Part shown: positions 1 through 13,500 of the stretch, piece by piece | Layout: every line of letters starts with the position of its first letter | Numbering within the stretch: position 1 is the stretch's first letter | NCBI GenBank assembly: GCA_013399015.1 | Contig: VWZX01013781.1 | Location: 983,926 to 1,047,925, forward strand | Origin: Galbula dea | Lineage: Eukaryota; Chordata; Aves; Piciformes; Galbulidae | Length of the DNA: 64,000 nt | Direction: 5' to 3' | Notes under the pieces: generated by a model | Told to the model about the DNA's origin: nothing | Seen by the model: only the letters and a program-made list of their open reading frames with translations | Databases searched by the model: none | Position numbers and translations under genes: made by a program

Positions 1-850
1 CCTCAATGTCCTTCCTAAACTGCGGTGCCCAAAACTGCACACAGTACTCGAGGTGTGGCCTCACCAGTGCCGAGTACAGTGGCAAGATCACCTCCCTGCT
101 CCTGCTGGTCACACTATTCCTGATACAAGCCAGGATGCCATTGGCCTTCTTAGCCACCTGGGCACACTGCTGGCTCATGTTCAGCCGGCTGTCAATCAGC
201 ACCCCCAGGTCCTTCTCTGCTGGGGAGCTCTCCAGCCACTCCTTCCCGAGCCTGTAGCGCTGCTGGGGGTTGTTACACCCAAAATGCAGGACTTTACATT
301 TAGCCTTATTAAAACTCATCCCATTGGTCTCTGCCCATCTATCCAGCCTATCTAGGTCCCTCTGCAGAGCCTGCCTACCCTCAAGCAGATCGACACTCCC
401 ACCCAGCTTAGTGTCATCTGCAAACTTACTAAGGGTGCACTCTATCCCCTCATCCAAGACATCAATAAAGAGGTTGAACAGGAGAGGCCCCCACACTGAC
501 CCCTGAGGGACACCGCTCGTGACTCCATTGAGCACAACCCTCTGGAATCGGCCCTCCAACCAATTTTTTATCCAGCCAAGGGTGTGCTCATCCAAGCCAC
601 GAGCAGCCAGCTTCTCTAGGAGAATGCTGTGGGAAACTGTGTCAAATGCCTTGCTAAAGTCAAGGTAGACAACATCCACAGCCCTTCCTTCATCTAATAA
701 GTGAGTCACCCCATCATAGAAGGAGATCAGGTTAGTCAAACAGGACCTGCCTTTTGTGAAGCCATGCTGACTGGACCCGATCCCCTGGCCTCTCTGCAAA
801 TGATGCAGAAGTGTACTCAGGATGATCTGCTGCATCAGCTTTCCTGGCCC
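1..850 (-). mobile_element. CR1 LINE fragment, reverse-transcriptase part of ORF2, cut by window edge
   Basis: Read on the minus strand this is the CR1 reverse-transcriptase region. The reverse complement of about 400-850 matches the plus-strand CR1 at 60716-61254 nearly base for base, including the segments encoding the DFSK(A/V)FDTVSH motif, the GVPQGS motif and the FADDTKLGG motif. Positions 1-398 continue past FADDTKLGG into the part of ORF2 that the other copy lacks because of its N run. Similarity stops near 850, which is probably the 5' truncation point. The element's 3' part lies before the window. No long intact frame survives. The CR1 family is known to be autonomous non-LTR LINEs dominant in birds; inactivity of this copy is inferred from truncation. 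Confidence 0.93.
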
Positions 851-3800
851 ATTGCAGGAGTATAGCAAGGTACAGCCCCAGGACAAACAAAGGCTTTATA
901 AACCTTTGGAAAGGAAATCTGGAGCCCATCTTATGGTGAGCAACCTATCAACTTCAGCTTCAAGCTGTGTTTCAGTAGGTCAAATTCAGTAACTCTTGGC
1001 ACAGGTTTTCCCTCATTATACCAATGGTAAAAGAGATGGAGATTGTATGATCTTGGCACTGACTTCCCATCCTCTGTTGCTAACTGCTTGCTAACTCAGT
1101 TGCCAGCCTCTACTTCAGCCCATGCAAACCAGCAGTCTCTCAGGTGATGCCCAGGTATGGCTCAAGAGAGAGCACATGCTGTGGAGGCTATTCATTGGTA
1201 GAAAAGACACACAGTTTGACTTCAGCACCAGTGCTTGGGCCCAGCTCTGCCTTCTTCAGTGATATAAGCAGAGCCTGAGAACATACCACCAGCTTTGCAT
1301 AGAGCTACTGGGTTCAGGGGTATGCAGCTGCCAATGTTTGCTGTTTCCAGGATGTTAATCTTGACTTGAGAGCTGGCTGCATTCCAGCAATGCACAACGT
1401 CTTTCCTTTTTATACAAGAGTGCAATGAACTGTTGGGCTTTACTGTGTAGAAGATGGCACTGTACAGAAGTATGTCATTACCCCTCTCTAAAAATAGCAG
1501 CAAAATAAAACAAACCACAGAAAGTCAACATGCCAGAAATACATACAGCAACCTAGCAGCCACACTGTGCTTCTCATTTGAATGTGATGCAGAAGCTGTA
1601 TCACAGCACACTGTGTGAGGGAGATTTGGTCATCATATGTTAAGTGCATGGAAACTTCTGCCTGCATACCTACCAGCAGGGACAGTCTGGGGTGCACCAG
1701 GCAGCTTTGGAGTAGCTGAAGTACAGGAGCTGAGCACAACCCTTCCGTGTGATATGACTGTGGCAAAAAGTCCTGCTTTAGCAGATTCCTACACTGCAAC
1801 TGATACTGCTTATCGGCACAATGCAGCTTTGACCATTTCTGCCACAAGAGTCACCAAGGATCCTAATTTCCTGGATATTGGGACCAGTTTCAGACAAAGA
1901 CTGTTCAAACGTAGCCATTCACCTTGGGACAGTAAAGTATTCTCCATAGGGGTTGTATTCGTGCTGATGCTGTTCCAGACGTGTGCAAAACCCAGTGTCT
2001 CCTCAGTGAATAACACAGTGGGCAGAAACCACATTAACCTGTTGTTATGCAGTGTGGTCTAAATGCCAGTAAATTTCTGGGTTGATTTATGTGTGTCAAT
2101 CACAGAACCACTCTGCCCATGTAGACATGGGGGGCATGGATTTTAAAGTGCTTGTAGTGTGCTCTGCTTGGTAGACAGTCCTGCTGTTAGGAACATTTCA
2201 GGGAACCCATAAATGGAGTGTGTTTCAATCCCCCTCTGTCCTCTGAAGCCCAGCTTATTTAATAATGCAACTCCCTACCTGCTATCCCATTTGCTGAGGG
2301 GCTCATATTGGACAAAACCTTGAGAACTGCCAGCCATGAGGCCAAGAATTCCCCTTCTGCCACATTGTTTTTTCAGAGGTGTTTTTTCTGTTGGACCAAA
2401 GGTAAAATCTTTTTTCACCTTAGTTATAGGCTACAAATAGAAAGCTGAGGCACTTTAAAGAGGATGGTCTGATTAGCACTCGGAGGTACGGTCTGATGAC
2501 AAGCAGCCTCAAGGGTTTTTTGCAGTGCAGTCCAGACTAACCTTTGCTCCCCAAATATGTGTGAAGAATAATAAATTTCTGACAGCTGCAGGTGTTGCTC
2601 TTCATAGATTTACCAGCACGCAGGGAGGCAACTGAGCCATGGCTTCAGCATCTTCATGGCCTCTAAGGTCTGTCACCCTGAGCAGCTCCTGTGTGGTCTT
2701 TACTGAGTTTGAGCAATAGGAGGGCAGTAACAAGCTTTTTGGGCTGAACCTGTGCCCCAAACACATAAATCGTACTCTTTGATCCCAAAAAGTATGAGGA
2801 AGCTGTCCAGGCTTGGGCAGTTCACCCTATCCTGACTGTCACTCAACTGCCCTGCGTACGAGTGACTTTTTATCTAGTCCTCCAAAAGTTTTTGTTGGTG
2901 GTAAGTGGGCCAAACTGCCCTCATCTGCAAGCACATCACTTCAGAAAACCATGTAGGGACAAAGGAAGAGATGAATAAAGAAAGACATGAGTGAAGACCA
3001 TTCCAAAACCCTGATCCTCCTTATCCACACTGCATCTCTGTTAGTCCAGGTCATTTCAGGAATATGTCTGTTAGGCTTCCCAGACATTTAAGCATGTCTG
3101 CCTAGCCAAGCTGCTTAATGACAGTGCAAAAACTGTCCCCACTGCCTTATGTCTCCTCTCTGGGAACAGTTACCCTTCAGCTCTCAGCTTTTGTCACCAG
3201 CTGATTGCAATGGGAAAGTCGTAGACATTCACTAACAAAATATTGGCAACAGCTCATGGGGGGCATGGGCTGAAGTGACTGTGATTTATTAGCACCAATA
3301 GCCAGGGTGGGTTCTCACAGGCATTGAAATCAGACCATTGAACCTGTTGCTGATCCATACCTGCACTTCTTTCCCCAAAGGCAGAGGCATCTGATCTGCT
3401 TATGCACTTGAGCTGCTGTAGTTTTCAGTCCACAGTTAAATTTAATTGCTTCTTGTTTTCTTATGAGCTCTCCCATAGTGATACTTCCCTGTTGGAATTT
3501 TTCTTCTTTCTCATACTTCATAATTTGTAGTTTCTAAGTAAAACACTTGACAAAATTAAGACATATTTGTGAGAATCAGCCACAACTGTTGGTTCTCTGC
3601 TCTCCTATACCTAAGCTGTTACCAATGCGCAAGTTATCTAAGTGAAAATTAGCTTTTGTACCTCTTCACTCTGACTATACTGGCCATGTACCCTGACCAA
3701 TGAGTTCAGGAGCCCCTGGCGTGAATCAGAAGCTCAAGACTGGATTGGATTTTGTAAATTGTGGCTCTCAGAACAAACTTCTTCTCTTCCCAACACGATG

Positions 3801-6139
3801 ACGTTTAACAGTATTTTGCTCTGAATGGTTGATGAGCCCTCTCAGATTAGGTGTTGTGGTTCCTATGCTGAATACTCTGCTTGTTCCTATTTGTTCTTAT
3901 TTATAACAAATTTAGAAGGCTGCATCACATTATTTCTAAATTCTCCCCAAAATCTGCAGTACTAATTAGAGGATAGTTATCACAGCTGGTAACCTTTTAT
4001 CTTTGCTGGATACCTCCATTTGCCAGCAAGACAAAAAAATAAATTACTGCAGTCACTACCATTAGGGTAATCAAATGTTGTGGACTGCCAAACACAATCT
4101 TTTCCCCCATTAAAACTTATTTCTTTTAATGAGAATAAATCTTTCTAAAGCACATTTTCTTTCTGATGTGAATAAGTGGTTTGAAACAGAAGCACACACA
4201 TGCCTATGTGACGTCTTTTTAACATCAGATATCTGGGCTCCAAGGAAACCAAGCATGCACACAATATCCAGAACTACAGAGGACAAGGGTTTTATTGAGC
4301 TACAGCGGCACTCTTTCATCTGTTGTGGGCTGTTGGATATTATTTTGAGATACCTACTGGTGACAATATCTTCACACTGCTCTAATGTTAGGAAAATCAT
4401 CATACTGCTTTCTGAGGTGGCTCAAGGAAGGGAAGCTTGCAACAGGTATCTCCTCCTGTTTGCCACAAGCCATCACAGGAGGAGGTTCAGTATGGACCTG
4501 TTCAGGAAGCATGATTTGCACTGCAGCAGTCAGTACCCCTATGTTCAACAGAGAGTTTCTGTACCACTGTAATTCACACAAAAAAAGTACTGCTGCTTAA
4601 ACTCTCAGAAAAAATGCTCCCTGGACAGGTCTGCTGCCAGGGACCACCTGGCAGAGGAGATCTTGCCCTTGCCCAGAGCTGACAGGGTAAGTTCACAGTA
4701 CAGACAGTTGCAGGGTTCTCTTCTCCCCAGGACCCAGGGGAAGTTTCCCCCTCTCTGGAGTTGCATCAATTGCACTCAGTAAGTGCATTTCGAGTGCATT
4801 TTATCTGAGCAAGTATAATACACTGTCTGTGTCTGAATATGGAGTAGTACAGGATTCACATCTGAGAAAGCTTTTCTGTTGTTGTTTTGTTGTATTTTCT
4901 GAACAGGGTAAAGAACAATCATGAACTCTTTGAGGATGCTTTTGGAGCCAAGTTGTTTTCCTTCTGGTTCCACCCACATGAAAATAGATGTTTCTAACAA
5001 AGCAACGAGTACAAGCAGGGCAACCGTTCTAAACTCCCCCTGCCAGGAGGCAGCTGCTCAGGCTCAAACAAAAGCCTCTTTGCAACTAACACTCCAAGTG
5101 ATAGAGAAGAACAGAACAAGAATGTAAAATGAGGGTTTTAAAATGAGGAGCCACACTCAAGCTTAGCCTTATAGTACCCTGCTAAAGGACATAAATTTGT
5201 TAATGTGTGGTACAGGTTACCTTTAACTACAAGCTTAAAGGAAAAAGCTGTAGTGGAAATTGGGGGGTGGAGGCAAGGGGTGGAAAACAACATATCTAGA
5301 ATGTGCATAGTCAGTTATAAATATGCCAGGGTAGAGAGAACCAAATAAGGCCTGCTTACCTCTGTCCAAAGGAGTGAAGTGAAATAAAAATGGCATTTAC
5401 AAGTATCAAGAGAAATATATTTTTAATAAATCAAAGGCAGTAGACTGCATTGGGATTCTGAAATGCAAAATATTAATTTCTACATTGAGTTTCCTTTCAT
5501 AAAAAAATAGATTTAATGCCTTGGCTTAAATGATTTATGTTGAGTGAATACACAAATCATATACAATCAGTCATTCATTCAAAATAATGAATAAGAATAA
5601 TGAAGAGAAGAACAGTCTGATCATAGTTATCTGGTCTGATTTCCCATTAAGACAGTCTGTTTATCCTTGTTGGAAGCAGAGCATATCATTATGTGGGTTG
5701 AGGTGTCCAACTTCTTGATGTCTCTTAGTGCACATCTGGAAAAAGCCTTTTCCTGGGTTATATAGAAACAGAATAAGCAAAGCTTTGTCTACATTTTCCC
5801 AGGAAACAAGGCCCAGAGAGTGCTTGCTTTGTGAATCACATTATTTTCTGAATCCAAACCACTGTTTGCACAACTGCTGTATCTCAGAGCTGTTTCCCTT
5901 AAAGGCAGGATGGGGTCCTCTTGTCCCAGGAACCTTCTGGGATCTCCCTGTGGTTCCTCCCTGTACTCAAAGGGAGGATGGCAACAGATAGGCCAGAGAA
6001 CTTCTCCTTCTGTCACACAGTCCTTCAGGAACTAAATCTTTCTGTATCAGAAACCCAGGTAAGAGTAAGATCACTCAGATATTCCTGTTAGGATTTTCCA
6101 GTCCTGGGGTATATTGCTGAATGTTGAATATGCTCTGCT

Positions 6140-6225
6140 TTCTTTTTCCTTTTTTTTGTTTTCTTTTGTTGTTGTTGTTTTGTTTGGTTGTTTTTCCTTT
6201 GTTTTTTGTTTGTTTTCTTTTTAAA
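6140..6225. repeat. T/G-rich low-complexity tract
   Basis: About 85 bases made almost wholly of T with interspersed G and a few C, including a short GTT repeat (GTTGTTGTTGTT). It gives a spurious lysine/asparagine-rich frame on the minus strand. No function can be assigned. Confidence 0.9.
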
Positions 6226-6717
6226 AATTTCATTACTTGTCTATAATAGTAAGAGTTCTGAGTAAAAGGCATTTTCTTTGACAGGAAGAAAACTTAGCAG
6301 ACACAATCTGGTACTTGATCAGACAGCTTATGTTGCACAACTGAAGCTGAGGCCTCTTAATCCAACCCTCCCACAGCAGGCCACATTTTAGAAAAAGCAG
6401 AAAAGTCTCATTTCTTCCTGAAAGGCTTTTGGTCTGAAGCCTTCCTAAGTGGAATATGTTCCTTCAGACCAGCTCTAATACGGTGGGAAAGTTAGGTCCT
6501 CTGTGTAGAGTAAACATCTGTAGGAAATTCAGAAATTTCCCTGGCAAAGGCAGCAGGTAAGGAAGGGCTGTCCCACTTGGGCTCCATGCTGGGCCCCAGG
6601 AACCTATCCATATCCTGCTAATGGCAGACCTACCCCAAAACTTATCTGTACTGCAATGGAGCCAAAATCACATAATAAATCTGTAAATATCAAAAAGTGG
6701 GAAAAGCCAATATTTCA

Positions 6718-6757
6718 GAAAAAAACAAAAAAAACCAAAAAAAAACCACCCCAAACT
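6718..6757. repeat. A-rich low-complexity tract
   Basis: About 40 bases of A runs separated by single or paired C, ending in a C-rich stretch. It resembles a decayed poly-A or simple repeat; no adjoining retroposon was recognised. Confidence 0.85.
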
Positions 6758-9700
6758 TTTGTAAATCCCAAAGAACAACAAATCTCTCTGAGGGCTCTAG
6801 TCCTTTGACATTAATCAATACCAGAATGAACACAGCTCTCAGACACTGATGGTGCATGTTGCTTTGTTCAGCACCTGCCTTTCCAACTATTCTCCTTGAT
6901 TTTAAGAACTTTCACACTAATAGAGTTTAGAAAGACTACCACTCTGAAAAGAGGTGAGTGGAGATTTATTTTCATAAGACAATGAGGTACAAAGAAGGAA
7001 CAGCAATTTATTTAGCACAGACAGTAATGCTTGTCTGAGGCTTACTTTTGTGGGCTGCTTATTGTAGGCAAAATGTTAATTAATTGGGTATTTCAAGGGA
7101 ATAGGTAGGCCTCCAGGAAGCTCTCAGATTTGTCTGACACTAGAAGTCAACATTTGTCACCAGCAACAATCATGAATTTCAATTTTATAGTGGTGTTTCT
7201 TGAGTGCATTAAGTGGATGGTGTTTAATCCCCTGATGATATGTTAAATGACATTAGTCACTATCACTTGTATAATGAATCACAAACATAACATTAGAGAG
7301 GCAGCCTCCATGAACACAGACCCCAGCAATAAAGAACAACATGTTAGCCTAAACAAAAGGAAATTACATCTGTGACAAGGAAAGGAGAAGAGGTTTTCTG
7401 CCCTTAATACCAAGCACAAAAGGTTTTGTTTAAAAGTAGAATGAGCCCATGACCAGCCACGCATCACCTTACAAACCTGTGCTGGTGGCAGATGGTACAG
7501 GAGAACAAGACATGCAATGCATTGCCTCACAAACCAACACAAACAAACTTCTGTTGACATTGGCATGGGATTTAAGGTGTTGGTGTAGGGAAGGAGCTCA
7601 AGAAGGCTTTTTCACATCTCTCAGTGGCCCCACTGTACCAGCTAACCCTTCATTTCATGTGCAACAACCCCTCTGGAGCCCTGGGTGCACAGTTAAAACC
7701 AACTTCCTCATGTCTCCTCAGAAGTTCAGGTTTTAAGAGCTTCAGACTCCCTTCTTAAAGAGTTCCCACCTCAGTGTTTCCTGCTGATTTTATCCCTGTC
7801 CATGGGAAAACAAGACACCACTTAAAGAAGGTAAACCTCAAAGAAATTAGCTCATCCACTACCTGTCTTATTACCAGCAGCATAACAGCCTCCATCTCAC
7901 AGATATATATGAATGTAGACAAATCCCATGTTCTTGCCCAGTGCTCATTACCTTCCTGACTCATCAGAACAGCTCAGAAATAATTTAAGGATTCAATAAA
8001 CTCATTAAGTACTTCCATTTACAATTTAGGATGCTACAATCTGATCTTGCTCATATGCATAAATTAAATGCTTCTGACTCATATCATACCTGTTTCTTTC
8101 AACCTAGGTCTTTACTTAGGAGATTTACATTGCTTTGTAATTGCACATACTCAGATTTTCTCATTCAAGACAGGCTTGTAAGTATTAAAATAGTTTTAAA
8201 TGTGTGATTAAAGGAGTTTCTTACTGATCAGTCAGTCTCTCATTCTTTTCTATTTGTAAGACATTTTTAAAACAGGATAAAAATTCCTTTTATTGCTGTT
8301 GCACATGCACTGTTGTGCACCTTTCGTAGCTCTGTGCAAGGCATCTTCCATCAAAGCTGATCTCTGCTCTGAAAGGCTCAAACCCAAGGGCAGACAAAGA
8401 AATAAACTGAAATTTAAATGGGTGAGACAAAAATACAGTCAACACACAAAGCAATTTGTTTCTCTGTAGCCATGAGGCTGATTCTGAAAAGGTGTCGGTT
8501 CCAAAAATTTCTTCGTATTCAACAAAGCATGTGATGTAGCTTAGTGTAGAGTGAAACTTCTATTGAATAAGAATAAACTTGGGCTCATGAGTGTTCTATC
8601 TGCTGAGTTGAGAGGTGATAACATTCAGATTGAAGTCAATGGGAGAACTCCTTAAATGAAGCATGAAGTATACAGCACCTGAGGACTTCAGATACAGAAT
8701 TTCCAAGTTTTGAAGCTGGAGATTTGAGGTCTTTATCTGAGACAGGTGAATTCTGATTACCATTTTTTTTTTTAATGGAACAAATAAGTTTCTTGTGATG
8801 ACGGATTAAAGTTGGAAAAATTATAATCTAAGTTAAGTGGGAACAAGTCTGCATCAGGCTTTCATGCCCTGAGCTGACAGTGCAGATGTTGCCCATAACA
8901 ATTGAAAACCAAAAAGAAAGAAATCTAAATGTATTGTTTCAAAGGTCTCGGGATTTTCAAGCTGCTGTTATGATTTGGAAAAGTTAAGTCAAGAAGACAG
9001 CTTATCTGTGATGGGTTATGCAGAATGATGAAGTGCACATAGGCATGACAGATGCACATGGGAAGACCAAGAAGTGTACCATTGTTCTCCTGTCAGGCCT
9101 AGGGACAGCCATCGCCAGGACCACAGCAGAAAGGGCCCTCTGCTGTTGCTTTGTCAGCCATGTTCCATGATATACATGACCAGAGGTCTACTTAACAGAA
9201 AACAAAGAAATTACCTGAATCATGGACTCCTTCTTCTTTGTGTTATATCCTTTGAGATCAAAGGGTCTGTCACATGTTCCCAAAACCTTTTTGACTCTGA
9301 GCTGAATGAGACCATTCCATGTTTTCTGAAATCCTGACCATGTCCATTGCTTTCCTCTGCACTGCCTGTATTGGGTTCTTACGAGACCACAAACCTTCTC
9401 GATATTTGGTTCCTAGATATCCCATATATCCCATAATGTGGGCACCTCTGAGGCCTCTTCAGTCATGAGGACAGGATTATTTCATGTGTCTTGCAGGCTA
9501 TGGTGCTGATTAGATATTTGGATAGGATATTTGCCCTTCAGCAACAGTTCATTGTCACCTAACATCTCCTTTGTTATCTCCAGCCAACCCAAATCTTTGT
9601 CTACAGGATTGTTACCCTCAACCACCTGCTTGCTTGAACCTTCACTGCTCAATTCCTGATGGTAGGTAATACACAGAGCACCTTGTCTCATTTGATCACA

Positions 9701-12700
9701 TTTCATCATTCTATTAAAATATAAGCTTCTATAATATTTGTGGCTTCAAGAAACAAATTTGTGTTTTCTTGCATGATCTTTCTTTTTTATTTTTTCTCCA
9801 TTCTTCTGAATTTGAATTCAGAAGTATAAATTTGATCTACAAAAAGCCATTCCTGTCATAAAGAACAAATGTAGTCCCCATGAAGGAAGCAGAAATAGGT
9901 ACTGGGTTTATTATTTACTTTTCAGTTCAAATTCTTTTATTCAAATGCCAAAGAAATACCAAATTAGGGTAAAAGTGGGCTTGCTGATATAACGGACCCA
10001 AAGAGCTACCGCGTGTTTTGGTACCAGTACTACAGGAGGTGTTTTGTCTTCTGTCACCGGTTTTCATGCTGAATTTTACCACTTGCACTCAGGGTGAAAC
10101 CAAGCTATTAAATGGAGCCTTACTTACATAAGAAGCACACAGCAGAGCATTTTAGTAGTTCCTGCAAGGATGCTAAAATGAGTGTCTCTGTATGAGTAAA
10201 GCAATCTGACTGGAAGAGCAAATATAAAGACACAGATAAGCTTTCAGATGCCTCCTCCGTGTGGGTTGATAATGTGTTTATTTTCTGAAATGGGGGTTAC
10301 CAGCAGTGTCAGACACACACAAAGACTGAGGGCAGATCAGTTCCAGTGGAAAAGATAAGCAAAGTTTTTTTGAGGTTGTTGTGTTCAATCAAAAAATGAA
10401 ACGAACAAGCAACATGAATTTGAAGTGTCATGAATATCTCTTTTGTACTCTCTAGCCCTTAAGCAAATAATGGAAAGCAACTCTAGTTATGAGTCAAGAT
10501 ATTTTTTAACAAGAGAATTTTCTCCTGCTGCCTGCAATGACATTAGTTAGATATGGCACAGCCCTTATCTACATCTTTTTATAAAGATAAAATTATAGAA
10601 TGCATTGAAGGGTATTTAAATCCCTTTGAGATGCATCCATAAGCCCATATAAGGTACACTGATATTAGATTAGAAATTCTAATAAAGTGAATTTTCAGGT
10701 GGAGTATCCAGTCACCAGTGAAGTGTTGCTCTCTATCCAGACTTTTAGCTAAGTTGAGTGAAGCTCAGTAAAGCTGTGTGGTTTACTCTTGATGACAGAG
10801 TACCTTGAATCTATGGCTCAACTGGTTTTATTTTTTTTCCGGCACTATTCACAATATCATGAAGTTGCTTTAAGGTAGAACATAGAACCTTTTGGATGCT
10901 CTTCAGAATATGACTAAGGAAGGGTGAAACAGTAGGACACTTGCACATCTGACCCTTCTTCACTCACCGTTGTCTCCCATGTGCCTCCTCGGCCCTTTTT
11001 GGCTCTTCTAACACCTCAGCACATAACTCACTCACTGCTCTACTGCCTGCAATGCTGGTGAAGCCTGGAAAGCAACAACAGAGGCTTCTCCTTTCTGCCC
11101 CGCCAGGGTGCCTCAAAACTGCCCAAGATGCAAGAGTGCATTTTAGCTTAGCTCTAGCAATTAGTTCTCCTCCACAGGCCTGAAGCTCTTGCACTATTGT
11201 GCAATAGTTAATGCACAGATAGTCCTTACGTGCTCTGCCAGGGCAGGATAAGTTTTCTGGTTTTGGCTTGTATGTATGGGAGAGTCACATGTAGGGATGG
11301 TGACTGCTTGCAACTCAGGGTGCCCCAGAGCAGAGGTAGGCAGGTGCTTAAGAGAGGAGAGTGCCATGTGTGTAAAAACAGACAGATATAGCTGCTTATA
11401 CACTACAGGAAAATCCATATAGTGTTCTGGAAAACCTGTGTCTTCTGCAGCCTCTTGTGGGGAGGCCAGGATGGGAGAAGGACACCCTTACCCAAACCTA
11501 CAGCATCCATCACCTCCATCTCCCCCACGCCATTGCCAGAGGTGACCTCAGCAAAGTCAGTCTGTCTGATATGGTTCACCCCATTCCATTGATTTTCCAG
11601 AAATAATAAAACTACAGGCTGATTTCAGACCCTTAATTTAAGGGAGATGAAATTCAGAGGAAGTAAGCATTCTATGCAGCTGAGGAGCTCTGAGCTGATG
11701 GTTCTACAGGTTTGGAATCAGTGAGCCACTTACACTCAGGCGGTGATCTTCCTTTAATGTAAAGAACCACGTGCATTGATGTATGGTATATATCTTTTAT
11801 AACTTCTGAGGTGGTAAGTCTTTTTTTGGACAGGCAGCAAAATGACTGCAAAAGATCCTACCCAGATGTGGTTTGGGCCACCTTTATTTCAATTTTTATC
11901 CCCTAGAAGAATGTGCTGTCCTATGTCTATTTTGTAATCCACAACTACTTCTGGTCAACTGCTTTTATCACCTTAGTGTAATCAATTGTCACCTAGTTAT
12001 GTGTTTATGGCATGTACATTATACTGTCTGGGAGATAAGAAATTATTACTGACACACACACACCTTCATTAATTCACTGACAGAGGAGTAATAGCAAATA
12101 CAAGTGTCAAGGTAAAGTGACAGGATATATCAGCATCAGGGTCATCAAACAATGCAGGCAAATACCATCTATAAAAATAAACCTGTTACAACAGCAGTAC
12201 TTCATGACTTTTGGCAACCACAAAGTCATCAATAAGATCCTAAAAGCTTCAGTGACATGTGAACTCACTCTCAATAGATATGTTGTCAGAGCAATGTAAT
12301 TTGCTTCTTGGTGGTGTCACTTTTTGTTGGAGAAGGACCTTTCTCACCCTCAGAGTTCATTAATGACAGTGTCAAAAACAGTCTTATTTCCATGACAACA
12401 ATGAAGAAAGTTGAATGGAAACTACTGGATAGCAGAATGCAGATATTTCATGTGGATGTGCGTGGCAGGCAGGTTTATACCAAGCAAAATGCTGCCATTT
12501 CCAAAATGTATTAAGGGGAGTTCAACTTAAATGTGCACAGGCAGCTTCTGAATCTTTGGAATGTGCCTCTTTGCATAGATTTTTTGTTTAAAATCTTTTT
12601 TTTTGGTACTGGAAAATTAGGAAAAAATCTTAAGTGTTTTAGATCTAAAAATCTGCTTTCATCACTTACAGATGAAAGTGCCTTTTGGACCATTTTCATC

Positions 12701-13059
12701 CATCTCATGTTTTCTTTCACAGCAATGATGGCCTTGTTTATATTAGTACATAATGGTTAGAGCTGCTCCTTTACTTTGCAGTTTAGTCAGACAATCAACA
12801 TTTGAGAGCATATTAATGGTAAAGACAAATCTGAGTTAATGATTTTTACAGTCTATTTTTTTCTGTGACAACAGGATTCCCTTCTATCATTTTGCAATTT
12901 TCTCTCTGACAGACACATTGACTCCAAAAAGTGGGTAAGCCCAGATGTTTGGTGTCCCAGGTTGGGGCAGTGAAAGCCAGATACACACTGCATTATCCAG
13001 ATTAGAACTGAACAAATTCCAATTGACTGTGTTTGCCTTTGTCTAGCCATTGATTTTCT

Positions 13060-13500
13060 CTTATTCTTGTATTCCCAAGCTCACTTGTCCAGGTCATCTG
13101 CTGTTTTATATATTTCTATTATACTCTCACCTCTCCTTGTTTCAATGGTAAGTCATCTTGATCTTCTAAAACATGGTTTCTGCTAAATATTTTTACACAT
13201 TCTCAATCATTCCCATCACCCTGTGCTGAACTTGTTTCATTCTCTGGACTGTGGCTATACATAGCTGTCCACCATCTTATCTAAGTCCCCTTCCTACCCT
13301 GACACAGGCAGAACAGTAAAAGGTTAATGAGTAAATCATGTTTTCCTCTCCAATTGATATTATTTTGCATTTGTTGACACTAAACTCCACCTGTCATTTT
13401 GTTCACCATTGTTCAGTTTTCTGGAGCTCCAACTGATCTTTCCCACTCATGACAGAATCCAAGAATATTATTCAAGATATCAGTACTTGAGTACTCTACT
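13060..13500 (-). mobile_element. Ancient CR1/L3-like LINE remnant
   Basis: Minus-strand similarity to CR1/L3 ORF2 is visible but worn. The segment around 13360-13430 (TTTTGCATTTGTTGACACT, then a CACCTGTCATTTTGTTCACC-like stretch) aligns loosely with the CR1 part at about 280-350 of this window. Upstream, the CTCTGGACT block at about 13240 resembles the matching part of L3-type elements. There is no open frame. The boundaries are approximate, and the family call rests on pattern memory, not on an alignment. Confidence 0.45.

Larger units (their letters stand above)
851..13059. other. Intergenic, no gene recognised
   Basis: No coding exon series, RNA gene or recognisable protein domain was found. 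The longest frames (for example plus-strand 1637-2062 and 4129-4572, 141 and 147 codons) have no recognisable domain and no supporting splice or promoter context. Simple-sequence tracts include a T/G-rich run at about 6140-6225, an A/C-rich run at about 6718-6757, a poly-T at 8762-8774 and a short AC repeat at about 12052-12063. Base composition is AT-rich, as in the rest of the intergenic part. Confidence 0.6.

Noticed and set aside
1637..2062. 141-codon plus-strand frame
   Set aside because: No recognisable domain or conserved motif, overlapped by minus-strand frames of similar length, no supporting context.
4129..4572. 147-codon plus-strand frame upstream of IPO5
   Set aside because: No recognisable domain, no splice or promoter context, overlapped by opposite-strand frames; the length is within chance for 34 kb of intergenic DNA.
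9806..9828. Short palindrome around CTTCTGAATT / AATTCAGAAG
   Set aside because: Arms of only 10 bp with a 2-base centre are expected by chance in AT-rich DNA of this length.
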